Assembly: GCA_966211525.1 (NCBI GenBank) | Contig: CBIHOZ010000001.1 | Span: 40,064-104,063, forward strand | Direction of reading: 5' to 3' | Source of the DNA: Ohtaekwangia sp966211525 | GTDB lineage: Bacteria; Bacteroidota; Bacteroidia; Cytophagales; Cyclobacteriaceae | DNA length: 64,000 bases | In this document: piece after piece, positions 34,762 to 42,605 of the stretch | Position numbering within the stretch: the stretch's first letter is position 1 | Layout of the letters: the number at the start of each line of letters is the position of its first letter | Program-made: the position numbers and the translations under genes | Notes under the pieces: generated by a model | Database searches by the model: none | What the model was told of the DNA's origin: nothing | The model's input: only the letters and a program-made list of their open reading frames with translations

Positions 34762-35967
34762 TTACCCGCCCTGTACATAGTCGGTGAGGTATTGGTAGTT
34801 AGCAGTGAGGTGCCCATCCTCAGCAATGGTTGCCCGCTTGATAATGTCATCATGATCGATGTTGTTTAGTAAGGGCAGAACTTTATTGATCAGATCATGT
34901 CCAAATTCTTCGGAAGCACTTCGCGGTAATTCACACGGCAAATTATCAACCGCCATTACAGTTACAAATTTTTTGCTGCTAAGTGCAGGTTGAATGGAGT
35001 CTGTTGCAGAATCATAGTCATACAACGGGTCGGCTATAGTAGTAGCACGTTTGGTGCTCGGTATAGATCCGTCTATATCGCAGGTAATGTCTGCAATAAC
35101 CTGTATACGAAATTCAGGTGACAGCATTTCTTCACGGGTAAATAACACAGGCGCTTTGGGATTCCAGTATGCGCCTGCCATGAGTATATCCGCTACTTTG
35201 GTGAAGTCGCTGAAGTTTGAAGTATACCGCTCGGGATGTTTATGAAATTCTTCGCGATTGAAGATACGTCCTTCCTTGTGTGTGTGATAATCGGCGCTGC
35301 TTAACTGAACATATACCGGTTCTGAAAAATTACGTGTGAGAAAATCATGTGGATTTATTTTGCGTATACCGGCACTGTCCAATGTTTCCATCGATCCCTT
35401 GCCGACACGCCCGGCTCCGGTTAAGATTATTTTCACTGGTGGTAATTTTATTTTCCGCAGTTCCAGTTTCAAATCGTTTACATCAAAACACTCGTGTGCT
35501 CTTCGAAGCGAAAACAGACCGAAGCGATTACCATACGCCCACAAACCATTATAGGCCCCAACAATACCAGCATATCTTCCGAAAGCCACCAGACGATTAC
35601 CTTGCCGATCGGTTAACACCTCGTAATCGACAAGTTTTATTTTCTTCTTTAACACAGCTTGTAACAGCTTTCGGTTATAAGCTTGTTTTTTTATAGTGTG
35701 CGAGAAGAAGAAATATGTTTTCCCTTCCTGAAGTAAATCTATCGGAACTTCCTTTATACCCATCAGTATATCGCACTCACTTACATCTTTCTTCACTTCA
35801 ATACCATGCTCCCGATATTCATCATCCCTGAAACAGCGGATGTCACTTTCCTGGCAAAGCATTTTTATATCCGGAAAACGCAGTTGGATTTCTTCAGTCT
35901 GCAAGGGTGTAAACGGAACTCGTTTATCAGTAGGAACCTTTCCTTCGCGAATCAATCCGATTTTCAT
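34762..35967 (-). CDS. Saccharopine/alanine dehydrogenase-superfamily NAD(P)-dependent oxidoreductase
   Basis: A 401-residue cytosolic enzyme of the AlaDh/PNT superfamily, closest in look to L-lysine-forming saccharopine dehydrogenase (Lys1-like). The N-terminal domain opens KIGLIREGKVPTDKRVPFTP, an R/K-rich substrate-binding start, and has FFFSHTIKKQAYN (H90, equivalent in position to the active-site His of Lys1). The nucleotide-binding motif is GAGRVGKG (residues 184-191), and the late IADITCDIDGSIP segment is also typical. The exact substrate is not certain; lysine catabolism/synthesis and alanine dehydrogenation are the alternatives. It is convergent with the methyltransferase (8-base gap) and stands alone. 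Confidence 0.75.
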   Translation of the reverse strand: MKIGLIREGKVPTDKRVPFTPLQTEEIQLRFPDIKMLCQESDIRCFRDDEYREHGIEVKKDVSECDILMGIKEVPIDLLQEGKTYFFFSHTIKKQAYNRKLLQAVLKKKIKLVDYEVLTDRQGNRLVAFGRYAGIVGAYNGLWAYGNRFGLFSLRRAHECFDVNDLKLELRKIKLPPVKIILTGAGRVGKGSMETLDSAGIRKINPHDFLTRNFSEPVYVQLSSADYHTHKEGRIFNREEFHKHPERYTSNFSDFTKVADILMAGAYWNPKAPVLFTREEMLSPEFRIQVIADITCDIDGSIPSTKRATTIADPLYDYDSATDSIQPALSSKKFVTVMAVDNLPCELPRSASEEFGHDLINKVLPLLNNIDHDDIIKRATIAEDGHLTANYQYLTDYVQGG

Positions 35968-36068
35968 ATATAGGTATAAAGTAGTGGGCGTTTGAAAAGT
36001 AATGGGTAAACAATCATTACAACTATAAAAATATAGCTTATCAGGGTGATATTGGACACACCCATAAT

Positions 36069-36103
36069 AAAAATACCCTGCCGCTATAACAACGACAGGG
36101 TAT
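36069..36103 (-). terminator. Intrinsic terminator of the S41 protease gene
   Basis: A perfect stem of at least 8 bp (ATACCCTG at 36073-36080, CAGGGTAT at 36096-36103) just downstream of the minus-strand stop, followed on that strand by TTTTTATTAT. Confidence 0.8.
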
Positions 36104-36118
36104 ATCTATAAATGATCG

Positions 36119-37738
36119 CTACATTTTTCTTCGGTCGAGTTCAGGTATACGATCAAATAGTTTTACAGCTTGCTTGAATACCTCGTTTGTCTCATTGAAC
36201 ACAGGGTAAAATCCATCATTCCCCCAGAGCTTGCGCGCAATCTGCGCTTTTATGTGCACCTGGAACAATTGCTTCTTCTCCTTCAGTTCTTTCGTGTTGG
36301 GCTTAACTTTATTGCGCTCACCAACTTTAATGAGCTCACTTATCATTTTATCAGTAACGGTAAAGTTCTTCAGGTAATCTTCATATCCCTTCTTCTCCAG
36401 TTCTTCCTTGTGTCGTTCCGCATAATCAAAGGTATACTCTTGGATAGAAGTAGAAGTATAGAGCTCGTTCAGATAGTGACTGTTCAGTGAAGTGTCCAGC
36501 GGTACAAAGTAGTCGGGCATTATACCACCACCACCATATACCGTTCTGCCGTTCGGTGTAATATACTTGAGTGAGTCGTTAAAATTTTTACTGTCTGCAT
36601 GGAAAAAATCTCCGTGATTATAGCGGCTGATAATGTCGAGTGCATATTCATCACCATCCTGGTAAGGCTTTTGGATAGAGCGGCCGCTCGGAGTATAATA
36701 ACGACTTACCGTTAAGCGCAATTCCGAACCATCGCTAAGATCGAATGGCGATTGTACAAGACCTTTACCAAAACTTCTGCGACCAACAATCAATGCGCGG
36801 TCGTTATCCTGTAGTGCACCGGAAACAATTTCAGAAGCAGAAGCACTGCCTTCGTTTACCAGCACAATCAAATCGCCTTGCTCAAACGAACCACGATCCG
36901 TGGAGAACGCTTCAGAATTATTCTTTTTGTCTTTACCTTTTGTGAAAACGATCTTCTTGCCGGCCTTCAGAAAATCATCGGCCATATCAATTGCTATATT
37001 CATATAACCGCCAGGGTTGCCTTGCAGATCAAGTATAAGTTTCTTCATGCCTTGCTCTTTCAGTTTAGACAACGCCTGGTGAAACTCATCGTATGTGGTA
37101 GCCGCGAAGCGATTTACTTTGATATACCCGATCTGGTTATCAACCATGTAAGATACATCTACCGAGTACTGCGGAATTTTATCACGAACAATTTTATAGT
37201 CTATCTCTTTACCTCTGCGGAGTATTGTCACCTTTACTTCAGTACCCTTCGGACCTTTCAATGCCTTCATTACATCTGCCGATGTTACTCCTATACCCGC
37301 CAGATTTTTATCATCAACGCGAATGATCTTATCGCCCGACTGCACTCCAAGTGCTTCGGAAGGACCCCCGCTTAAAGGCGTTACTACGACTATTGTGTCC
37401 TGAAAAATATTGAACTCAACACCAATGCCATCAAAATTTCCGCGCAGGTCTTCATTAGCTGCAATGCGATCTTGTGCCGGTATATAAGATGAGTGCGGGT
37501 CCAGTTTGTGAAGCATTTCGGTGATGGCTTCATCCACCAGGTTGCGGGTGTTTACGGTGTCAACATATTCATCATGCACCTTGGTTAAAACCTCCCGCAG
37601 CTTTTGTACATCAGAGCCGACTTCTGCAGTGCTCTTCCGGCTGCTGAAACTCGACCCGACAAAAACACCGGCTGCTAGTCCGAAACACAAAACAATGGGC
37701 AGGCTTATCTGATACTTGGAATTTCTATTCTCACTCAT
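36119..37738 (-). CDS. S41-family C-terminal processing protease with PDZ domain
   Basis: A 539-residue exported protease. It has an N-terminal signal anchor (LPIVLCFGLAAGVFVGSSF), a helical dimerisation region, a PDZ domain (FNIFQDTIVVVTPLSGGPSE to about residue 180) and the S41 core. The Ser-Lys dyad is in VNEGSASASEIVSGAL (S298 or S300) and RRSFGKGLVQ (K325). The last 120 residues are a charged helical extension typical of Bacteroidota CtpA. Such proteases trim or degrade periplasmic proteins, including peptidoglycan enzymes. The gene is divergent from the hemerythrin gene with a 227-base gap that carries two small palindromes. Confidence 0.92.
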   Translation of the reverse strand: MSENRNSKYQISLPIVLCFGLAAGVFVGSSFSSRKSTAEVGSDVQKLREVLTKVHDEYVDTVNTRNLVDEAITEMLHKLDPHSSYIPAQDRIAANEDLRGNFDGIGVEFNIFQDTIVVVTPLSGGPSEALGVQSGDKIIRVDDKNLAGIGVTSADVMKALKGPKGTEVKVTILRRGKEIDYKIVRDKIPQYSVDVSYMVDNQIGYIKVNRFAATTYDEFHQALSKLKEQGMKKLILDLQGNPGGYMNIAIDMADDFLKAGKKIVFTKGKDKKNNSEAFSTDRGSFEQGDLIVLVNEGSASASEIVSGALQDNDRALIVGRRSFGKGLVQSPFDLSDGSELRLTVSRYYTPSGRSIQKPYQDGDEYALDIISRYNHGDFFHADSKNFNDSLKYITPNGRTVYGGGGIMPDYFVPLDTSLNSHYLNELYTSTSIQEYTFDYAERHKEELEKKGYEDYLKNFTVTDKMISELIKVGERNKVKPNTKELKEKKQLFQVHIKAQIARKLWGNDGFYPVFNETNEVFKQAVKLFDRIPELDRRKM

Positions 37739-37965
37739 AAGACAATAATAAATAATCTATTAACGAACTCCGAAAATAAATGTTGGCCGGAAATATTCCC
37801 TCCGCACAGAACATGTTAGGCAGCAAAAAAAGTTGCATTTCTGCCTGCAGGGGCCGATTTACGGAATGAGGTGCCGTGCATTCCGATAAGCCGGTTGGTC
37901 CTTCGATTTTCTTACGGGCCAGTTAGCTGACTGTGGCGATTTTTTAGCTTATCTTTACCAGAACC

Positions 37966-38721
37966 ATGAGTAAGACAGCACTAAAAGACATTCGCATTTC
38001 GGAGCTCGTAGATAAAAACTACGTGCACGCTTATGTGTTGTTTTATTTTGGTATAAGCTTCTATGAATATTCAGAGTTAACACTCGATCAGGTTTGCAAG
38101 CAACGCGGCTTGCGTGTAGAACAAGTGGTGCGTGAGCTGGAATCACCAACACATTTGCGTGAAGCAGATTTACCACTCGTGTCATACCCGATCGATCTGA
38201 TCATTGAGTATCTCAAGCATTCACATTTTCTTTTTGTAAAACACAAGCTGCCTTATATAGCCAGACTGGTTGAGAGCTTTCGTGCGAATCATGAAGATTA
38301 CGTTGCTGTAGAGCGTGATCTGAAACTGGTGTTCCCGCTTTTCGTGGAAGATTTCATTCAGCATATCTATGAAGAAGAAGATACATTCTTCCGTTTCATT
38401 CAAATGCTGGAGCGCGCTTCCAAAGGAAAATATAGTCCTACCAAGCTATATTTCCTGCTGGAAAGAAATTCGGTGCAGAAATTTTCAGTCGATCATGAAA
38501 CGCATGATGACGAAATGGAAGGCATCCGCAGAATTACAAAAGACTACCTGATCACGGCAGAAACTCCGCTGCATATAAAAGTGCTGTATAATGAATTGAA
38601 AGGATTTGAATCCAGTCTCATTACACACGCACGTATCGAAAATGAAATTCTCTTCCCCAAAGCGATGGCGCTGGAAGCCAAAGTAAAGAAGGCTTTCCTC
38701 GATAAAGTAAAATTCAACTGA
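37966..38721 (+). CDS. Hemerythrin-domain protein (ScdA/YtfE/RIC-like)
   Basis: A 251-residue protein with a hemerythrin-like four-helix bundle. Candidate diiron ligands are visible in order: H in YLKHSHFLFVKH, H and E in FIQHIYEEEDTFF, H in VDHETHDDEM and H/E in LITHARIENEILFPKA. The N-terminal 70 residues (LTLDQVCKQRGLRVEQVVRELE) resemble the ScdA_N/DUF542 helix domain, but without its cysteine. Proteins of this type repair iron-sulfur clusters after nitrosative or oxidative damage or sense oxygen. A TATCTTTA box (37950-37957) ends 8 bases before the ATG. ruvX follows after 30 bases. Confidence 0.75.
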   Translation: MSKTALKDIRISELVDKNYVHAYVLFYFGISFYEYSELTLDQVCKQRGLRVEQVVRELESPTHLREADLPLVSYPIDLIIEYLKHSHFLFVKHKLPYIARLVESFRANHEDYVAVERDLKLVFPLFVEDFIQHIYEEEDTFFRFIQMLERASKGKYSPTKLYFLLERNSVQKFSVDHETHDDEMEGIRRITKDYLITAETPLHIKVLYNELKGFESSLITHARIENEILFPKAMALEAKVKKAFLDKVKFN

Positions 38722-38751
38722 TCCGTTAAAGTATATCTATAGTATATCTGT

Positions 38752-39165
38752 ATGGGAAGAGTCCTGGCAATTGATTATGGCACCAAGCGAACCGGCATTG
38801 CAGTAACCGATGTCTTACGCATTATCGCTACACCGCTTGAAACCGTAGCAACCCAGGAGCTGATCAATTTTCTGAAGGCCTATCTTCAAAAAGAAACCGT
38901 TGACGAGTTTGTGGTAGGCATGCCTAAAACGCTCAAGAACGAAGACTCTGCCATAGCACCGTTGGTTCGAAAGTTTATCGAAGAACTTAAAAAGACATTT
39001 CCGGATAAACCCGTTCATCTCGCAGACGAACGCTTTACCAGCAGCATAGCTATGCGTGCCATGATCGATGGCGGCATGAAAAAGAAAGACCGCCAGGAAA
39101 AAGGTAATGTCGATAAAATCAGCGCTACTATAATATTGCAATCTTTCCTCGATGCCGTACGGTAG
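38752..39165 (+). CDS. ruvX: RuvX/YqgF RNase H-fold putative Holliday junction resolvase
   Basis: A 137-residue protein of the YqgF family, needed for 16S rRNA 5' maturation in E. coli and proposed as a Holliday junction resolvase. Motifs are intact: AIDYGTKRTGIAVTD with the first catalytic Asp, FVVGMPKTL, and ADERFTSSIA with the DER acidic pair; the C-terminal KKDRQEKGNVDKISATIIL is typical. Same strand as the hemerythrin gene, 30 bases apart. The leader of the next gene begins shortly downstream. Confidence 0.93.
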   Translation: MGRVLAIDYGTKRTGIAVTDVLRIIATPLETVATQELINFLKAYLQKETVDEFVVGMPKTLKNEDSAIAPLVRKFIEELKKTFPDKPVHLADERFTSSIAMRAMIDGGMKKKDRQEKGNVDKISATIILQSFLDAVR

Positions 39166-39274
39166 CCATGCCGTTGTTTCATTAATTCCGATCATCTTCG
39201 CTACCGTCCCCACCTATTAGTCAGGCGCGAAACATTCATATATACCTTAACGGGGTTATCAATGAATCACCTAT

Positions 39275-39309
39275 AGAGGGTATTTTTCATTTCTATTTAG
39301 AAATACTCT
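39275..39309 (+). repeat. Weak inverted repeat (leader element 1)
   Basis: AGAG-GG-TATTT (39275-39285) can pair with AAATA-CTCT (39301-39309) with a GG bulge; AT-rich. It is the first and weakest of four consecutive inverted repeats in the 415-base gap between ruvX and the TonB receptor gene. Confidence 0.4.
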
Positions 39310-39332
39310 AAACAAGCTATCAACATTTTGGC

Positions 39333-39388
39333 GTTGCCATGCCATATTTGAATCGTTGCTTCTGCGTAATGGCACAAAAGAAGGCAAC
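39333..39388 (+). promoter_or_regulatory. Leader hairpin 2, upstream of the TonB receptor
   Basis: GTTGCC (39333-39338) pairs with GGCAAC (39383-39388) and, inside it, TGCCAT (39340-39345) pairs with ATGGCA (39369-39374). The two stems are coaxial with a small internal bulge. No protein explanation is apparent. Confidence 0.5.
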
Positions 39389-39396
39389 CAATTTAT

Positions 39397-39458
39397 GGGG
39401 AGGCTCCTTGTCAGGGTTAAAGAAAATCGAATACTGTATTTGACAAGGAGGCTCACCC
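39397..39458 (+). promoter_or_regulatory. Leader hairpin 3, upstream of the TonB receptor
   Basis: GAGGCTCCTTGTCA (39400-39413) pairs with TGACAAGGAGGCTC (39441-39454) with one G-G mismatch in 14; outer GGG/CCC pairs extend it to 39397 and 39458 with one bulged A. The loop is 27 bases. Such a long near-perfect stem is unlikely by chance. Confidence 0.6.
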
Positions 39459-39492
39459 GCCAATATAGAGTATATGATCTGATAAGATATAA

Positions 39493-39540
39493 GGGCTCTG
39501 CTTACCAACCCGTGTTCTGGTTGGGAGCAGAGTTCCTTTT
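39493..39540 (+). terminator. Leader hairpin 4: strong terminator/attenuator-like stem
   Basis: CTCTGCT (39496-39502) pairs with AGCAGAG (39526-39532), and inside it CCAACC (39505-39510) with GGTTGG (39519-39524). Outer G-T and G-C pairs extend it. TTCCTTTT follows. It sits 45-90 bases before the receptor ATG, so if transcribed with the gene it could act as an attenuator; it could also end a separate upstream transcript. Confidence 0.6.
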
Positions 39541-39580
39541 ACTTATAGCAACCTGCACAACGAACTACAACAAACATTAT

Positions 39581-41983
39581 ATGAAATCTCGCTACCTGTT
39601 TTTGGTTTTATTATTTCTAACAAGCCCGCTGCTCGTCTGGAGCCAGTCTGGATCCATACGCGGTGTGGTAAAAACTTCCGATGGTAATTCTGCGGAATTT
39701 GTAAACATCGCTATTGAAGGAACATCCAAAGGAGATATAGCGGATAAGAATGGAAAATTTGAAATCAGAAACGTAGCGCCCGGAAACTATATATTGGTTG
39801 CTTCTTTCATCGGACTTGAAAACACACAACAACCGGTAGAAGTAAAAGCGGGTGAAGTAACAACGGTAGATTTTATACTGAAAGAAAGCTCACAACAGTT
39901 AGAAGAAGTTATCATCTCGGGCCGCGCAGTGTTGAACAAAGAAGATAATTATGTAGCGAAGATGCCGCTGCGTAAAATGGAGAACCCACAGGTATATAAC
40001 AGTGTGTCATCTGAAATATTAAAGCAACAAGCCATTACCAGTTACGATGACGCGTTCCGAAATATACCCGGTGTATTCCGCACGTGGGAATCGACCGGAC
40101 GCGATGGCGATGGAGCATCATACTTTGCATTAAGAGGTTTGGAAGGACAACCCGCCCTTGTAAATGGTTTGCCCGGTATAACAAATGGTAATCTTGATCC
40201 GGCAAACGTAGAAGAGATACAGGTAATGAAAGGTCCGTCAGCCACACTGTTCGGAGCCAACGCAACTTCCTATACCAGTTATGGCGGTGTTATCAACACC
40301 ATCACCAAGAAACCATACTTTACCACAGGCGGAGAGATAGGGTATAATGTTGGAAGCTTTGGATTGAATCGCATTACTGCGGATGTAAACGCTCCGCTGA
40401 GTCAGCAGAATAAAGTTGCCTTGCGCATAAATGCAGCCTATCACTCCGAAGAAAGTTTCCAGGATGCCGGCTTCAAGAAATCGTTCTTTGTAGCACCAAC
40501 ACTTGCGTATGAAGTAAACGATCGTCTGAAGTTTTTAGTTGTAACCGAAATACTGCAGGAAGAGCGCGCTGTAGCGCCCGTGTTCTTTCATTCCAATCGC
40601 GAAGAGCCGCTTACATTCAGGAATATAGATGAGTTAGGTCTCAACACCAAGTTATCATTCACCAACAACGATCTTTCGATCCGAAATCCACGCACCAATC
40701 TACAGGCGCAGATGGTATATAAATTATCAGATCAGTGGAGTTCACAAACTGTTTTATCGCGAGGTTCTGCTAAGTCCGATGGGTACTATACCTATATATG
40801 GCCGGATGCTGAAGGCGATAACAACTTCAGTCAGTCTTTTACATATGTGAAGGAAACACGAACCACTACCGATATACAACAGAACTTCAATGGCGATTTT
40901 ACAATTGGCAGCATGCGCAACCGCTTGCTGGTAGGTCTTGATTACTTTGAACAGGAAGCTGTGAACAATGGATTAGGCTATGTATTTGCCCGAACCGTTA
41001 CACCACAAGGCATCAGTCCTTTTACCGGTGAGCCGCTTGGTTCTGATTCTATATCCAGACCCTATATCGATGCATTGCTGGCAACGACATCGGTTAACAG
41101 CAGCAAGCTTCAGAACAAAACGTATGGTGCCTATATTTCCAACGTGCTCAACATTACACCAGCGCTTACTTTAATGACAGGTGTTCGTGCCGACTACTAC
41201 GATTCCGAAGCTGAGGATTACGATCAATTTGCATTGTCGCCAAAGTTGGGCTTGGTATACCAGCCTATACTGGATAAGGTATCTATATTCGCTAACTATC
41301 AGAATGCATTTAACAATATAGCACCGATGCTGGTGGCTGATGAAGATGGCAGCAACCAACGATTAAAAAACTTTGATCCGGAGCAGGCCAACCAATGGGA
41401 AGTAGGCGTAAAGACAAACCTGCTCAAAGACCGATTGTTTGCAACGGTTTCATACTATGACATTCGCGTAAAGAATAAAGTGATTGGCGATGCTACTAAC
41501 TTCTATAACTATATACAAGGCGGTAAAGTAGAGAGCAAAGGTTTTGAACTGGATGTAACAGCAAACCTCTTTACGGGATTCATTTTGATAGCCGGCTATA
41601 GCCACAATGAGACAAAGAATATAGCAGGTTTTGGTACCGACTTCTATAGCGAGGCCGGAAGAGCGCCAGGTGGACAGGGTCCGCAAGATCAGATTAACTT
41701 ATGGGCAACCTACAAAGTCAGCAATGGCGCGCTGCAAGATGTAGGCTTTGGTATTGGTGGAAACCATGCTAGCGAATACCGCGTGATTGATAATAGTATA
41801 ACCGGTGTTTTTGATTTGCCAAGTTATACTGTGCTTAATGCAAGTGTGTTTTATAGTCCTGAAAGATTCCGCATTGCTCTGAATGTAAACAATGTGCTGG
41901 ACGAAGAATACTACATTGGCTACTGGTCGGTTAACCCGCAGAAGCCGCGCAACTTTGTGCTCAGCATGGCCTATAAATTCTGA
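39581..41983 (+). CDS. TonB-dependent receptor, siderophore type
   Basis: An 800-residue outer-membrane receptor (ATG at 39581, which opens the signal peptide YLFLVLLFLTSPLLVWSQ). The next 90 residues are a carboxypeptidase-like regulatory domain (GSIRGVVKTSDGNSAEFVNI). The plug has a TonB-box-like EEVIISGRA, RGLEGQPALVNGLPG and VEEIQVMKGPSATLFG; the barrel ends in an aromatic residue (LSMAYKF). The style of the plug and the PepSY reductase downstream favour ferric-siderophore uptake of the FhuA/FpvA kind. The reading frame is open for 75 codons upstream, but that region is the hairpin leader and lacks a signal peptide. Two small membrane genes and the reductase follow within 1-33 bases. Confidence 0.92.
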   Translation: MKSRYLFLVLLFLTSPLLVWSQSGSIRGVVKTSDGNSAEFVNIAIEGTSKGDIADKNGKFEIRNVAPGNYILVASFIGLENTQQPVEVKAGEVTTVDFILKESSQQLEEVIISGRAVLNKEDNYVAKMPLRKMENPQVYNSVSSEILKQQAITSYDDAFRNIPGVFRTWESTGRDGDGASYFALRGLEGQPALVNGLPGITNGNLDPANVEEIQVMKGPSATLFGANATSYTSYGGVINTITKKPYFTTGGEIGYNVGSFGLNRITADVNAPLSQQNKVALRINAAYHSEESFQDAGFKKSFFVAPTLAYEVNDRLKFLVVTEILQEERAVAPVFFHSNREEPLTFRNIDELGLNTKLSFTNNDLSIRNPRTNLQAQMVYKLSDQWSSQTVLSRGSAKSDGYYTYIWPDAEGDNNFSQSFTYVKETRTTTDIQQNFNGDFTIGSMRNRLLVGLDYFEQEAVNNGLGYVFARTVTPQGISPFTGEPLGSDSISRPYIDALLATTSVNSSKLQNKTYGAYISNVLNITPALTLMTGVRADYYDSEAEDYDQFALSPKLGLVYQPILDKVSIFANYQNAFNNIAPMLVADEDGSNQRLKNFDPEQANQWEVGVKTNLLKDRLFATVSYYDIRVKNKVIGDATNFYNYIQGGKVESKGFELDVTANLFTGFILIAGYSHNETKNIAGFGTDFYSEAGRAPGGQGPQDQINLWATYKVSNGALQDVGFGIGGNHASEYRVIDNSITGVFDLPSYTVLNASVFYSPERFRIALNVNNVLDEEYYIGYWSVNPQKPRNFVLSMAYKF

Positions 41984-42016
41984 CAGATATATAGTTTAGT
42001 AATCCGATAACGAGTA

Positions 42017-42298
42017 ATGTATATACTACCGGCGGCAACTTTGATTTTAGTAGCGGGATTCTATGCGCTCTACAACACTTCCGAAAAAGCGTTGTTGAGG
42101 AAAGATCGCGTAAGTGTATGGTTGCAGCGCAACAGGAGCTTCTCCAAAGTCATCGGTATATTTTGTTTGCTGGTATCATTTGCATTGCTTGCGATGGAGC
42201 AGGGTATAGGTGCCGGCATCCTTACGGGATTTATACTTTTAATGACCGTTGGATGTCTGATCGTCATTCTTTCGCCATTAATCTCACACAAACATTGA
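42017..42298 (+). CDS. Small membrane protein, DUF3325-like, in a siderophore-iron operon
   Basis: A 93-residue protein with three hydrophobic segments (MYILPAATLILVAGFYALY, FSKVIGIFCLLVSFALLAM, GILTGFILLMTVGCLIVIL). The pattern and its position between a TonB receptor and a PepSY reductase match small DUF3325-type proteins of siderophore-reduction operons such as fpvG-K of Pseudomonas. Sequence similarity alone is too weak for certainty. It starts 33 bases after the receptor and the next gene starts 1 base after its stop. Confidence 0.6.
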   Translation: MYILPAATLILVAGFYALYNTSEKALLRKDRVSVWLQRNRSFSKVIGIFCLLVSFALLAMEQGIGAGILTGFILLMTVGCLIVILSPLISHKH

Positions 42299-42299
42299 T

Positions 42300-42605
42300 A
42301 TGCCGGCAAATCCTAAACATCTCACTGCATCGCCCTGGCAACGGGCTGGTAAAATTTCCGCCGGTATACTGGGAGGTTATTTTGTTTCGGCTGCCGTACA
42401 TCTTGCATTTGCAGCGTGGTTCAACCACGTGAATGTATTGATCACATCAACCTTCTCCGGATTTATACTCTGGGTTGCGTTGATGGTGCTTGCCTTCTTG
42501 GCCAGAAGCGGCTGGCGCGTGTGGTTACTCTATATGGCACTCGCGCTCCTTTTTGGTGCTATAGCGTGGATGGGTAAAATGTACAATCCTAACTTTATGC
42601 ATTGA
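42300..42605 (+). CDS. Small membrane protein, DUF3649-like, in a siderophore-iron operon
   Basis: A 101-residue protein with three hydrophobic segments (GKISAGILGGYFVSAAVHLAFAAW in two parts, FSGFILWVALMVLAFLARS, VWLLYMALALLFGAIAW). The start TASPWQRAGKISAGILGGY recalls the DUF3649 family found next to iron-reducing PepSY proteins. It shares one base with the following gene (TGATG junction), so translation is coupled. Role inferred from context: helper of the ferrisiderophore reductase. Confidence 0.6.
   Translation: MPANPKHLTASPWQRAGKISAGILGGYFVSAAVHLAFAAWFNHVNVLITSTFSGFILWVALMVLAFLARSGWRVWLLYMALALLFGAIAWMGKMYNPNFMH

Noticed and set aside
39356..39580. 75-codon N-terminal extension of the TonB receptor frame
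   Set aside because: The extension would place a normal signal peptide in the middle of the protein and covers two perfect-stem hairpins; the ATG at 39581 begins a standard signal peptide.
39166..39580. Cobalamin riboswitch upstream of the TonB receptor
   Set aside because: I could not find the conserved B12-box or the GCCACTG core; the hairpins have a different order and spacing.
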